From Silurus meridionalis (lineage: Eukaryota; Chordata; Actinopteri; Siluriformes; Siluridae): 64,000 nt of DNA. A program made the position numbers and the translations under genes. Where the stretch lies: assembly GCF_014805685.1 (NCBI RefSeq), contig NC_060901.1, positions 23,505,905-23,569,904 of the forward strand, given 5' to 3'. How positions within the stretch are numbered: the stretch's first letter is position 1; each line of letters starts with the position of its first letter. The notes under the pieces were generated by a model that was given only the letters and a program-made list of their open reading frames with translations, made no database searches and was not told the DNA's origin. This document shows, piece after piece, positions 46,343 through 57,652 of the stretch.

Positions 46343-47540
46343 TACAAACATCTCAAAGGACCAAGTGCTGTCAAATGAGGAGTTAGCCATCAACCTTGCG
46401 GCTGTTGCTTCTTCATCCTGCTAATAAAACCCCTCTAATGCACATTTTGCTGTAGCAAGGAGACGCAGCCACGAGCGAAACGAACAAATGAAGATTTTCT
46501 TGCCGGCATTCAGGCGTCCTGGGAGTCGAGAACTGCAATTTAATGAGTAAATGGCATCTCTAATAACTTCGTTGTTGCCTCGCAAGGTCAGGAACGAGAG
46601 TGTCCTTATTTTCCCGGTTACAGGGAGTCTGGTCTGAATAAATGCCAATTTCGCTTTTATTACCCCAGAAAACAAGACATTCTAATTAAAACCCCAAACA
46701 AGCATTGACCCGGATTACCCTCTTCTTATAAGTGTCCAATTAATAAATGTTCAGAAGAAATTTTAACCATAAACAGGACTGCGTTACAGATTCTGCATAA
46801 GTCAGTCGGCCATGATTTGAAACTATATAACATGAGGGGCGTTTATTCAGTTCTTTTAACGCCATGTTAGCATCAGGGCTATAAAACATTTGGGCTATAC
46901 ATTCAAAATCTCATAAATATGTTTCTGAATAAAAGTGTTTAATAGTCAAAGGAAGGGTGCATGTGTACCGAGAGCGATCCTTGTAAGTAAGATAGTAAGT
47001 GGAGGCCTGCAAGTTTGTTTAATCTCCACGTTGTCGATTTTTTTTCAAAACTGTGGCTGATCCAGATTCACAGAAGAGACAACGATACTGAAAAGGGATC
47101 ATTGCTACAACAACACAATACAGTCTTTTATGGGGGGGTTGAAGAATCGTACACTGAGAGAAAGATCTGGACGTCTGAGGCTGATACCCATAATAATATG
47201 GACCAGGTAGAAAACTCAGGAAGATGTTATGTAAACACCTGGCCATCACAGCCATATGTGCTGAACAATGGATTCCAAAGCAGTGGGGAACTTTGAGAAC
47301 TGTTTGAACCGTTCCTCAAGATCTCACAGAGTGACTGCAGGGATTGCGTTCGCCAGAAAAGTGAGATCGTTGTTGGATGAGAAGGTCTGAGAACTGAGAA
47401 AAGATTTCAATGCTGCAGCATAAGAAAAAAGACACTAGATTACGGGGTTCTTCCAACTTTGGTGCGACGGTTGGATAAAGCATTGTAAGATTCGATGATT
47501 CGGCATAAAATCCGATTTCATCCGATCTAATTATATGGAA
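46343..47540. other. No gene seen; repeat G fragment near 47010
   Basis: CTGCAAGTTTGTTTAATCTC at 47006-47027 matches repeat G. TTGTAAGATTCGATGATTCG near 47486 resembles an end of repeat F. The rest is unassigned. Confidence 0.5.
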
Positions 47541-47544
47541 AAAA

Positions 47545-47725
47545 ATTTGAAGGCACACAATTTTATAGGAAGTCTTTGGATCAAGCGGTATGAAATCTTC
47601 CCAGGAGAAACCAAACCTGCTCCAGCATAACTAAGCCTCCATGAAGATATGGTTCTGCATAGGTTGAAGTGGAAGATCTTGAGTGGCCTACTAAATTATA
47701 ATCCTTTGGGATTCATGGGGCAGTT
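47545..47725 (+). mobile_element. Family A MITE, shortened
   Basis: GAAGGCACACAATTTTATAG, CAAACCTGCTCCAGCATAAC and GAAGTGGAAGATCTTGAG. Confidence 0.75.
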
Positions 47726-49595
47726 TTGCCAAAATAACAGGTTCGCTGAACAGAAACAGGATTCGATGACCAATCATCAATAACCACGTATAATCTGTAA
47801 TCATGGAGACACAGAGCTGGAACCCATGAATCTAAAGTAGTTTTTGCTATAAAATAAAATCACTTCTTCAATTGATTGAGTCGTGAAGGCAAAAAAAAAT
47901 TGTAGGTAAAAAAAAATAATAATAAGTCCAATCTTTTCTCACTTTTACAATTTCACGCTCTGCCTGTTTTAAGAGCATTGTGTGTGTATAGATAAACATT
48001 TGGCTGATATTAGACGGGCAGCTTCGCCCCCTGAGGAAGCGAATGCGCTGTGATTTTTTTTTTATAAATACATAAAAAAAAAATGTAGTTCCCACCTAGG
48101 GGGCTACTTTCTAGAGCCCAGCCTGATGGGGAAGGCAACAAAAGGCCATAATAAAAGGGGTTTTGATCGATGTGTAGGAAGCACAGTAACCGGTACGGGC
48201 AGCGTGCTGAGCCGCTGACATTTGCGCGTGTTAAGATGGACAGCCGCGGCAATGGAGAGCGATGGGTGGCTCGTCGGTCGTCTTTATTAAGAAGAGACGA
48301 ACTGTAAGGCAACGGCGCGGATTGTTGCGCGAGTAAATGGCTCCCTGAGAAAGAATGCGTCGCTAACAGAGCCGCTCGTCTAATTCGCGTCATTACTCTT
48401 TGGGAATGAGGGAAAGAAAAAAAAATAATCGTTATCTTCCAGTCCTCGGTGCTGGTATATGGAGTAAAATGGTACGCGGGGGGGGGGGGAATAATTGCGA
48501 GGATAACTGTTGCATGAGATGACAAGTTGGGTGGCCTCGAAAATTCTTTAATTATCCGCATTTGCTTGAGGGCTGTCGAAAGGCGCCTTCAAAGCCCAGC
48601 AAAGTTCCACCACCACTAGGGGGTGCTAAAAAGATTTTCGAGGGCTCGCTGATTTTTATTATTATTTTGATTCATTTATTTCATTTATAACAACACGATC
48701 AATAAATCCACAGCACGATAAATAATTAGGCATTCGAAAAGTTGTGCATCAACTGATGTTTTTAGTTTTACGAAACAAAAGGGTTAATTCTGTGATTAAA
48801 TGATATTCATGCTGATAGATTTGAGCCAGAAAAGAAAATCCTTATAAACAGTTGAAAGTTGCAGCTAATTGTTGCATTCTGCACTTTTGCACTTATTAAA
48901 AACATATCCAACTGACTGTCACATGAGGTCTCCTGGAAAAAAACACTTGGCCTGGCGCATTAAATATCCAATATCGCTCCGAACGTTCGAAGTTAACCGA
49001 GAAGGAAAAGCTCCCAACCGACACAATAATATTTTTTTATATCAGTCGTCAAGGTTGCGTAATACCAAATAAAAAACACTGCAATGTTTTCGAGCGAGGG
49101 AAAGAAATCGGTAGGTTCGCACGCCGAACGCGACGTCCGGTACACCAATCAGCCGTCAAGGCCGCGTTATATAATTTTTTTTTTGCGCTGTATTTATTCA
49201 ATCAGCTCCCCTGAGAAAGATGTCAAAAGACATACTAACCTTGGACGGGGAAAAAAAAAAATAGAAATGAAAGGGTTCAACAACTATTGTACATTCCACA
49301 GAGAGCAGCTTTATAATCCTGATATTCAGTGATGCCCCTGAGTTTTCAAAAAAAACCTACCATTCGTTTGTTAAAACAAAAAGGAAACGGCAGCTTCTTA
49401 AAAGCTCTAAAATCTTCCTTGAAATGTCATGAATTTGGATGCATGCGTTTGAAAAGCACGTAGGATCTTATGCTCAGGTTTGATTTGTAGTATTGCATTG
49501 TTTTAATAAAAGATACGGTCACAAAGCAGCTTTACAGAAATAAATAAAAGTTTTATCTGTAATGACAAGCCGTTGGAAAAAAAAAAAAAAAACAC
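47726..49595. other. No repeat or gene seen; GC-richer island at 48000-48600
   Basis: The 48.0-48.6 kb part is GC-rich and even in composition, and carries an unsupported 183-codon minus-strand ORF (48010-48561) with no domain. It could be conserved non-coding DNA. A G-run lies at 48479-48489. Confidence 0.45.
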
Positions 49596-49599
49596 CCTG

Positions 49600-50545
49600 A
49601 GATGATACGAGGTGAGGGTCGATGCGAGGGCCGATGCGATTCGCATCTCGGTTACATTAACAGAAGCACATGAAGCAGCACCCGTGCGATGCGATACGAT
49701 TTAACCCTATAACTATATTGATTGAATTACCATTCGATTCGAGTAATTTAAATACAAATTCGTTTACTCCATTTAACTAACACACAGAGCAGTGTTTCCC
49801 CACGGACCAATATTACTGACGCACCGCTCTGGACAGGTAACGCAGAAGACGCTGAAAAATGGTGGAACGGCGAGAAAACGGCGAGGGAGAAGATTCAGGC
49901 CAAAGGAAACGGCAGAAAGTGTCCTAAGTTTGGATCGTTTTAAACTAAAAACACGAATAAAGCACCGTAGAGGCGGTTACCGGTTTTTTTAACGTCGACT
50001 GCAATGGATTTTTACGGAGCACGTTTTTAAAGCTGCCGACAAACACGTGGATTTAGAACGTGGAAGATTTCGAGCGGCTTTTTCCCCCCGGAGACCAGAG
50101 GACCACATCGATACTGTGTGAGATTTAATAAATAAATACATTTAACAAACATTATATTTAAATACTCATAGATATTATATATTAACGAATAACCTACTTT
50201 TTTTTTTTTTGGTTTAAACAGACGGCAAATCGTAAAACTAACTTCTAACGCGATAGCCTTGTGAAAACAGGCGTTTGTAGCACAAAAAAGGAAAGAAAAA
50301 AGTTCCGTCTGCAGGAAGTCGCAGCTCTACCTCTGCCGGGTTAATCCGTATTCTACTCGACTCTCAGGACACGCCTCGGTCTCCGTAGCGTTGTGATGCG
50401 TCATATTCACGTAGCAGCAGCATAAGCTGAGAGAACGAGCTTGAGAAACGAGGAGAAATCGATCTGCATGTAAAATATTGGTCGCAAATTATTGGTCGCT
50501 TTCAAAATAATTAAAGTATAGCGCATCCCCTAATGATAATATACA
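49600..50545 (+). repeat. Dispersed repeat F, long diverged copy
   Basis: GATGCGATTCGCATCTCGGT at 49635 is one end. The core GCAGCTCTACCTCTGCCGGG is at 50319, ending GAGGAGAAATCGATCTGC. About 500 bp in between (49720-50250) is unassigned. Confidence 0.62.
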
Positions 50546-50589
50546 GATGCGCTTCAATAAACTGTCGTGATACGAACGCCAGCTTGTTT

Positions 50590-50680
50590 TTTTCCGATGA
50601 GCTCATTATAGTTCCATTCGGGTCGTTACTTGTTCGCTGATGGACACGCAACTGAATAAGGAAAAATTAGGGGAATTGCA
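50590..50680 (+). repeat. Repeat B 5'-part fragment
   Basis: CATTATAGTTCCATTCGGGT then TTGTTCGCTGATGGACACG matches 31.08-31.14 kb. Confidence 0.55.
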
Positions 50681-51178
50681 TTGACATGTAGCACAACTAA
50701 CAGATGATCTCCATAGTACACCTGCACTGTATATCGGTTCGTGTGGGCAGAAGCGGCGATAGTGAGTCATTGGTTTATGGTGGGGTCTCGGTAGGTCAAT
50801 AGCTCTACAATCACTGAAATACCCATGCAATAGGAGAGGTCTGTTTGGTTTTCTTTACAAGCCCCAATGCTGTTAAGTATATTTATTGCACTGGTAGGAC
50901 ATGTTCGTGATCTCCGGCTCAGTAACCTGCAAGTCCTCCGGGCTTCCACGGAGATTTAAGAGAACGCCCGAACGTTGCGCAAAAGAAGTCCATAAGCCCG
51001 TTTTGAGGAGCTGCACTACAGATGAATGTGGAACGTATGCGAGCGCCATAAAGACAGGGTTTGCAGAAAGGCTGGGTCATGTGATTGATTAGCGATGGAA
51101 AAGTAAATGTAGTTCTAGTTTTAAAAATATATCAAAAATATGAGCAACTCTCTAATCATGGGTCATTAACACTTGCTG
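50681..51178. other. No gene or clear repeat seen
   Basis: Ordinary intron. Confidence 0.55.
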
Positions 51179-51179
51179 A

Positions 51180-51268
51180 CTGCAGCCTGGGAGCGAATTA
51201 TTTATTTACCCTTTTTTTTTTTTTTTTGCCTCATTTTCAGTCCAGAAATTGCTGAAAGTATAAATTCC
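51180..51268 (+). repeat. Repeat J, left part
   Basis: GCAGCCTGGGAGCGAATTAT, poly(T), CTCATTTTCAGTCCAGAAAT, as at 5285-5345. Confidence 0.6.
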
Positions 51269-51269
51269 C

Positions 51270-52020
51270 ATATATAAATTCTAAATACAGGGGAACCCGG
51301 TAATGTCGATGTCGTAGGGGGTCGCCAAAAAGCATCGAGATAACCGATGATCGAGATAAACGAAAATCAATATGGCGGCAATATATTAACGTGCTTGAAA
51401 CTTCTTTATGTACATGATGTGCGTTAATAAATGAGAATGTGCATGCACGTGTTTTTGGAGGTTTTTTTACACAACAGCGTTGCCGTGATTTGTTTGATGA
51501 AGGCATGCTATAAAAATACATACAGTACATGTTTGTTAACTGTCAGGAATCCACCTGCCACACCCCCTTCGGCCCCCTTCAGTGTGTCAGGTGCTTTCTC
51601 GGTCGCTTTCTCTGAAGCTCCGCTTCAATCGCGCACATATGGTGCTCGTTTATCATCACCACCAGCTCCTATTTAAACTTCCACACTCTCACTGTCCGTT
51701 ATTGTTGGTATATGTTGGTTCACGGCGGTCGTTGTTATCGCGCATGCGTATCCCAGTACGTGCCTTCCCACCGGCACTCCTACCAAGCGCCGCTTTCGCC
51801 TCCTGTTCATCGCGTAACATTTAACAACAAAAGGCATATGTGTACTAACTAACAGCAGAGATTCACGAGTATACAATACAACACCTGTAGCATCTGTAAG
51901 GCTTGGTTTTTCCGCCACCTTCGCGAGTTCTTCTGCGGCTGCACAGTGCCGATCGAGATAACCGACGTTAAATGGCAAATTTTTCCCCCCTTGCGCTCGA
52001 GATATTAGGGTTTATTATTC
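51270..52020. mobile_element. Unclassified ~750-bp insertion inside repeat J
   Basis: The ends carry related words: ATCGAGATAACCGATG at 51335-51350 and ATCGAGATAACCGACG at 51953-51968. The interior is GC-richer, with ORFs on both strands but no domain. The word pattern recalls pogo/Tigger-type ends, but no transposase was identified. Confidence 0.45.
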
Positions 52021-52024
52021 CATA

Positions 52025-52160
52025 AACTGATGTTACGTCACCTCTGAATATTTGGTTTTACTTTAACACAAATTTTTTTATTTTCTTTTCTTTTTTTTGT
52101 CCATTGAACATTGATTTTTCTACTTTGTGACATGATACTGTCATTTTATTATTATTTTTG
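52025..52160 (+). repeat. Repeat J, right part
   Basis: CTCTGAATATTTGGTTTTAC, then ATTGAACATTG and GATACTGTCATTTTA, as at 5445-5535. Confidence 0.62.
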
Positions 52161-52853
52161 TCCATTTCATCTTAGTTTCATTCTGGCATGTTGAGGTTGT
52201 TGTGTTGTTGGTTAATGCAGTGTTGAGGTTTACAATTTGATTTTAGGAAATAAAAAAATTTAAAAAATTAAAAATGGCTAATCATGCCGTACCGGAAAGA
52301 AGATTTGTTTTGCGCATGCATAAAGACAATAAAGAATCCATAGCGTGGTAGCATTAGCTGCTAGCCAGCTATGGATTCTTCCTACTTCTAACCTCCTCTC
52401 CTGTTAGTATTCACCACCATTTCTATTTCTACGTAAACAACCCACAGCGTTATTCTTATGGTTCCTGAAATTGTTCCGGTAAAAGACGGGTTCATAAATA
52501 CGCCCAAAGAGGAACTCCAAACAGAAAATCATTGGTGTATTTAAGACCATGCAGCCGATCGCAGCGATACGAGTCATTTATCGGTGCCTGTGTATACACA
52601 AGAGGAAAGCTCTATCTTCTACCTATGTGATCGAGCTGAAATGGTGGGAACTGGCAAACAACAAAAATTAGATGAAATACGGCTCAATTTAATAAAAAAA
52701 ATTAAAAATAAATAAACAATATGTTATTGCAGATAAACAACACAACAACCGTGATATTTACATCCAAATCTGTCGGCATGGTGATTTGAACCTTCTAATC
52801 GCGATTGAACTGCATTAAAGGTTCCTCCTGCCGAACGGACGTGAGATACTTAC
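52161..52853. other. Intron, no gene or clear repeat seen
   Basis: Runs up to the donor of the 72-nt exon. Confidence 0.6.
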
Positions 52854-52925
52854 GTTTATTTTGATGATGTCGTAGATAAGGAAGCGTGGGATTGGCTGTC
52901 CGTTCACTTTGTCGACAATCATCTC
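52854..52925 (-). CDS. rngtt: rngtt exon, motif III end and motif IIIa (72 nt)
   Basis: The acceptor is CCAATAG/GAG and the donor AAC/GTAAGT, giving a phase 0/0 exon of 24 codons from EMIVDKVNG to [15 protein letters not shown] completes motif III (DGE plus hydrophobics), whose glutamate contributes to the active site of capping enzymes and DNA ligases. RFLIYDII is motif IIIa, the strand that packs against the guanine and ribose. A pyrimidine-rich stretch including a CT microsatellite (52928-52961 on the opposite strand) precedes the acceptor. It is 2.2 kb from the upstream exon and 15.0 kb from the downstream exon. Codon use is GC-rich relative to the intron, as in the other three exons. Confidence 0.97.
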
Positions 52926-52934
52926 CTATTGGAA

Positions 52935-52961
52935 GGGGGGGAGAGAGAGAGAGAGAGAAAG
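52935..52961. repeat. (GA)n microsatellite acting as polypyrimidine tract
   Basis: On the transcript strand this is (CT)n followed by C-rich sequence and AATAG/exon. Confidence 0.9.
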
Positions 52962-53329
52962 AGATTTTATGAAACTGTGTATAATAGAGACCGCTTAAGA
53001 TTCCATGAACATCTCGGAGGAAGATTCTAAATAGTCTCATTTCTACTGAACAGCCCAAAATCTCAGAGAACTCTGTGTGTTTGAGTGAGCGAAAAGAGAT
53101 AAGGTAGGAGAGCACTCGAATCGAGGATATCGCTTTTGAAAAAAACGCTTTCACCGGACCACAAACTGGTCGAGTGTGAAGTGTCAAATCGGCCTTTGTG
53201 AAATGTCGCAATTATTTCCCCCCTTGCGCAATAAGAAACTTCGTACAGAGTGCTGAAAACTGGGTCGAGGGATGCTGGGTCGGTTTGGTGCTCCAAACAT
53301 TCAGCTGAAATACTTTGACCTGCCTCTTG

Positions 53330-53490
53330 TAAAACTTTCCAGAGCCCCTCTTCACTAGTTGAAAATTTCTTGATCCGGTTCATCCCAGAGTAGTTTAATA
53401 GGGTTTAGGTGCAGTGACTGGGCAGGCCGTTCTATGATGGAAAAACCTCTAGGCAACTGTTTGCTCTTTAAAAGATGGTTCAGAGCTTGA
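53330..53490 (-). mobile_element. Tc1 transposase relic, C-terminal part
   Basis: The minus strand reads YQALNHLLKSKQLPRGFSII then ERPAQSLHLNPIKLLWDE, equivalent to Tc1 (DP)KHTSKxxxxYLxxK ... WPAQSPDLNPIELLWDELD, with the catalytic Glu position changed to Lys (NPIK). Confidence 0.85.
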
Positions 53491-54016
53491 TACCGTAATT
53501 TCCGGACTATTAACCGCACCCAAATATAAGCCACACCCACTGAATTTTTGCCGCAGGTGTCTACACTGAAACGAATGAACTTTACACAGGCTTTAACGAA
53601 AGACAGTGTCTGTTAAACAGCTTGTATCTGAACAGTAGCCTACCAAAAAAGTCGTGCGTTTAAAAATCACCATCGCTGAAGCTTTTCTCCCGATGCCGTG
53701 CAGCTCAGAACACAGGTGAAGTGTGTTTTTTCATGCCCGGTTGTTTTCAGCGTGACGAATGATTCCATTTCCTGTAGACAGTCCGAGTGATCGGCAGGTC
53801 AAACGTCAGAGGAACATCATCCATATTTATGATGTGGTGCGGCCCGATTCAGTGGGAGCGCATCTGATTTAATATAAGGGCTCAGTTTTTTGGCATGAAG
53901 CTTGTGAAACCGGGAAAAACCCAGGAAAAATCCATAATTTAGCCGCTTCATTGTTTAAGCCACGGGGTTCAAAGCGTGGGAAAAAAGTAGCGGCTTATAG
54001 TCCGGAAAATACGGTA
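53491..54016 (+). mobile_element. MITE family E, full length (526 bp) with TIRs
   Basis: Left TACCGTAATTTCCGGACTAT; right, reverse complemented, TACCGTATTTTCCGGACTAT, 19 of 20 matching. No coding capacity is seen. It interrupts a Tc1 relic, and the shorter copy is at 17666. Confidence 0.92.
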
Positions 54017-54290
54017 CTTCTTGTTGTATGGTGAAGTTGGAATCAATTATCCTCAGTCCAGACAGAATTGCATGGTGGTGAAGCATGGAATTGTGGCTAT
54101 GTTGATTCAGTAGCTCCAAAACAAACTAAAACCATTAAGCTTCCACCTCCATGTTTGACTGTGGTGGGGTGAGGGAGTCTGCTAACATCCTCTCTTCTGA
54201 CTTTCATCCAAATTTTGACTCTTTTGTCCACAGAACTTCCATTCGCCGTCCAATTCATTTTTCAATGCAAATTTTACCTTTTACTGAATT
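54017..54290 (-). mobile_element. Tc1 transposase relic, central part
   Basis: The minus strand reads TTVKHGGGSLMVLVCFGATE, matching the Tc1 VKHGGGSxMVWGCFxAxG block, and runs to FTIQQ just at the MITE junction (Tc1 FTFQQDNDPKH). It is one element with 53330-53490. Confidence 0.85.
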
Positions 54291-54974
54291 TGTAGCATTG
54301 AAACAAATGGAACATGGGTCTCAAAAACCGAAAAAAGACCAGGTTTTTCCACACTTTTGACAGACATTCAAAAATACATGTAGAAAACAGAATGACGAGG
54401 GGGAAAAAAAAAAAATGTCCATGTGTCAAATTTATGTACACTTATCTTTTACTCAAAGTCAGCCAGGCAAACGTTCAAGACTAATCTTCTCAAGAAAGAA
54501 ACTCAAGACCGATCTTCTAGAAGGTGTTTATTAAAAGGATTGAAGCCTATTTACTGGGGTGGAAAAAAAAAAAAAAAAAAAAAACGGATTTGTCAGCCTG
54601 GTGACTTTCGAAACACTGGCAGCAGGAAACCGTTACGAACGTAGCGCGGGTCAGCAGAAGCGGCAGCTGGGCTTTGGATCTTCCAGAACATCGTTTGGCT
54701 CACACAAGCTGTTATTTGGACTTCTTAATGCCGGTAAAATGAGCTCCATTAGCGCTCTGGTGAATACGCGAGCGCTGCTCGTGCACCGGAAGGAAGAACG
54801 GCTATATTTAAAGTCCTCCGATTACATCAGACTGCTCATCTAATGTGGAGCATGTGACTTCACATCTGAACCATTAACTTGGGGGGGTCTCAAGCACGGC
54901 ATCAAATTCAGCACAATAAAAGACACGTTTGGACTCATTCTTGAATGAAATGTTTTGTCGGATAAATCAGATAT

Positions 54975-55006
<32 letters not shown>

Positions 55007-55157
55007 CATCTGAAGCGAAGAGAAAAAAATCCAGCTATGCTGTGTGGGTGGGAGGGACATCGTTCTGTGTCTCTTCTGTCAATCAAAGCAACACTAACCA
55101 ATCGCAAGATAGCGTTTATTTATTTATTTATTGAAATTGCAGGCCCTGCAAACTCAC
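54291..55157. other. Intron, no gene seen; poly(A) tracts
   Basis: Poly(A) at about 54403-54415, 54563-54584 and 54980-55006, and TTTATTTATTTATTTA at 55117-55132. The balanced stretch 54590-54840 is unassigned. Confidence 0.55.
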
Positions 55158-55293
55158 CCCGTCCAGCAGTGTGTTCGACAGGTGGGTCCTCATGTCCTTG
55201 CGGTACGGGAACTCCAGGTTGGCGACGTGGAAGACCGAGTTGTCCCTGTCGATCATGTGCACCTCGTTTCTGCCGTCGATCAGCATCATGTAC
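55158..55293 (-). CDS. rngtt: rngtt exon, guanylyltransferase core after KxDG (136 nt)
   Basis: The acceptor reads GCCCGCAG/G and the donor GGG/GTGAGT. The exon begins with the last base of a split arginine codon (phase 2), then 45 codons starting [20 protein letters not shown] and ending HLSNTLLDG. In the family this directly follows the catalytic KADGTR, whose lysine forms the covalent enzyme-GMP intermediate, so that lysine must be in the next exon upstream, outside the window. YMMLIDG and [11 protein letters not shown] belong to the nucleotide-binding half of the domain. The final LLDG is the first half of nucleotidyltransferase motif III, which is completed by the next exon (EMIVD). The reading frame is intact with no frameshift. 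Identification rests on remembered family sequence and is very specific. Confidence 0.97.
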
Positions 55294-55890
55294 CTGCGGG
55301 CAATTGCAAAAACTTGATGTGAGCTACTCATGGTAAATCTTAATCTAAACCTAGAATTACTAAGGTTCAAGTTTCACAGCATCACCAGGCTGGTGTTAAA
55401 AATAAAAAAAAAAAAAGGATTTAAAAAATTACAAAAAAATTTATTTTATTTATTTTAAGTTTAAGTTTTTCTTCTTTCCATGCTATGAATTTCTTTTCCA
55501 ATTGAGATGAGACAGGCTAAAACAGTTTTAAATATAAAATAAAGATTATTATAGGATTATTTTATTAAATCAGCGCTACCTGACCAACGATAAATTCGTT
55601 CAGCGAGCAAATTTACAGTCACAAGAAAAAAAAAAAGTTCTCTAAAACTAGCCATATAAGTCGCTTTTTAGCTGATCGAGTGAAAAAGGAATACGCCGAT
55701 ATACTGCGTCCTGTTGGGGAGCAAGATTTTATAACCATATAAAAATTTAAATAGACGAAGAAAAAAAAAGCACTGGATGTGATGGCAACGAACCAAACGG
55801 CAGCTGGGACAATAAATCTGACACACGACTCCTGACTTTCTGCTTTGTTCAAATATATAACGTCGATACTTTATACACCGCGGAAGACTA
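55294..55890. other. Intron, no gene or clear repeat seen
   Basis: Upstream side of the 136-nt exon; AT-rich. Confidence 0.6.
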
Positions 55891-55892
55891 GA

Positions 55893-56277
55893 AGATATCA
55901 TCCCACTCTTATGGGAAGATGCTCCATTAGATTTGTGGAGATTTGTGTGCATTCAGCAACAAGAGTTTTGGTAAAGTCAGGTAGTGGTGTAGATGAGGAA
56001 GTGAGGAGGCCGTTCCAATTCATCCTAAAAGTGTTTAATAGAGGTGAGATTGGAGCTCTATAGCAAAAGATCCTCCACATCTTCCCAGCTATGTAAGCTA
56101 TATCTTCATGGCTTGGTGCACAGGAACATTATGAACATGTGGTGCTGGAACAGGTTTGAGTCAGTGTTCCTAGTTCAATAAAGGGAACCTTTAATGCTTT
56201 TTTGGCAACAGTTTCTTAAAGAACCACAAATTGTTGAAAAAATCAGGTGTCCCAATACTTTTTTTCCCATATAGTAT
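55893..56277 (-). mobile_element. Family A MITE
   Basis: CACTCTTATGGGAAGATGCT, GGAGCTCTATAGCAAAAGAT and the terminus GGTGTCCCAATACTTTTTTT then CCCATATAGT. Confidence 0.88.
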
Positions 56278-56954
56278 AAATTTGATGACTAGACCAGGGT
56301 TTCAAAAAAGTCAAGCAATAGACTAAGCCAAAAAATATTAGCAAAAAGTCAAGGAAGGTTTGGTTTAGGGGGGAAAACAAAAACAAAACAAGGCATAATG
56401 AAAAGACTACAATGGTGAATAAAAACCTACAGGAAATCATCTTTTTTAGAGGAAATGGCCATTATGGAACAAGACAGTACATTTCAAGACAGTTCATTAG
56501 TTTTTGACATGGCTATGAGTCAGTTATAGACTAATAGGTATAAAAATGAGCTCATAACTGTGATAGAAAAGGTCGCAACTGGGAAAAAAAGCATTCTTGT
56601 TGAAGCTGCTGTTTTATGTGTATATATATTTTTTTGTTTGTTTGTTTGTTTTTTGAAGGGGTAGGGGGAGACCAATCAGAATGGAGACTTGAGTTGGATC
56701 GAATTCAATGTGTCATGAATGTAATTCATTACAAATAGATTTTGTCTGTGTCATTGGGATAACAAGGGTCGTGGTATAACATTAACCATGAGCTTCAGAA
56801 CCTTGGACAGTTCCCACTTCGACACAAATCACATTATCGTCATTACATACATTTACATTCGCTAATGAATTACACAGAGGATGTTCCGGCGCCTGTGTGT
56901 GTGTGTGTGTGTGTGTGAGATTAGTGGAAGTCAACCTGATTTTATTCGGTCCCC
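56278..56954. other. No gene or clear repeat seen; small (TG)n
   Basis: Ten or so TG units at 56896-56916 and a TTTG run at 56633-56650. Confidence 0.6.
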
Positions 56955-56956
56955 GT

Positions 56957-57272
56957 TTGTCAAATGTATTGGGACACCTGCCTTTTCTAGCCGTACGAGG
57001 TTCTTCAACCACAACATAAAGGATGTCTTGGGATTGTGGTAAAATAAAAATTTCCCTTCGCCTTGAACTAAAAGACCTTAAACTGTTTCAGCACGATGAT
57101 GTTTCTGTGCACAAAGCCATTTCCGAAAAATATATGCTTTATATGGAAAGATATTGGAGTGGACGATCTCCTGCTATAGAGCTCTGACCTCAACTCTATT
57201 ATACACCTTTAGGATGAATTGGAACGAGCCTCCTCACCTTCTCTACATCACTACCTGTCTTTACTAACACCA
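56957..57272 (+). mobile_element. Family A MITE
   Basis: GTCAAATGTATTGGGACACC at the left, CTGCTATAGAGCTCTGACCT inside; the 3' part is lost. Confidence 0.82.
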
Positions 57273-57576
57273 GCTCAATACATTTCGGTGTCGTGTTTCA
57301 TCTGGGGAAGAAAAGCAAAAGGGGAAAAAAAATTAAAGAGAACACCTCAATCACAACAATCCACGACTCAAGAGGGAGTCATCCAGTATTCTTTTTCCTC
57401 CAGCCTCAATAAGACCACTCAATTTTAATATTAGAAGCCAAAACGAAAAAAACAACCCTTCAATTTGAGTCTCCACACACAAACAAACACACACAGATTA
57501 ACAATTACAGGTGATGCTTGCTGTTGCTTGTGGGACTAATGGAACTTTAGTTTTGAGCTTTACAGCTCACAGAGAC

Positions 57577-57581
<5 letters not shown>
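57273..57581. other. No gene or clear repeat seen
   Basis: Ordinary intron. Confidence 0.6.

Positions 57582-57650
<69 letters not shown>
57582..57650. repeat. (TG)34 microsatellite
   Basis: Uninterrupted. Confidence 0.98.

Positions 57651-57652
<2 letters not shown>

Larger units (their letters stand above)
37894..52853 (-). other. rngtt: rngtt intron, 15.0 kb
   Basis: It lies between the 72-nt and 165-nt exons (phase 0). It holds five family A copies, three or four copies of dispersed repeat F, two hAT-like MITEs, a SINE, and repeat J interrupted by an unclassified element. Confidence 0.93.
52926..55157 (-). other. rngtt: rngtt intron, 2.2 kb
   Basis: This phase 0 intron splits nucleotidyltransferase motif III between LLDG and EMIVD. 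It contains a Tc1 transposase relic split by a MITE, plus poly(A) tracts near 54410, 54563 and 54980. Confidence 0.94.
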
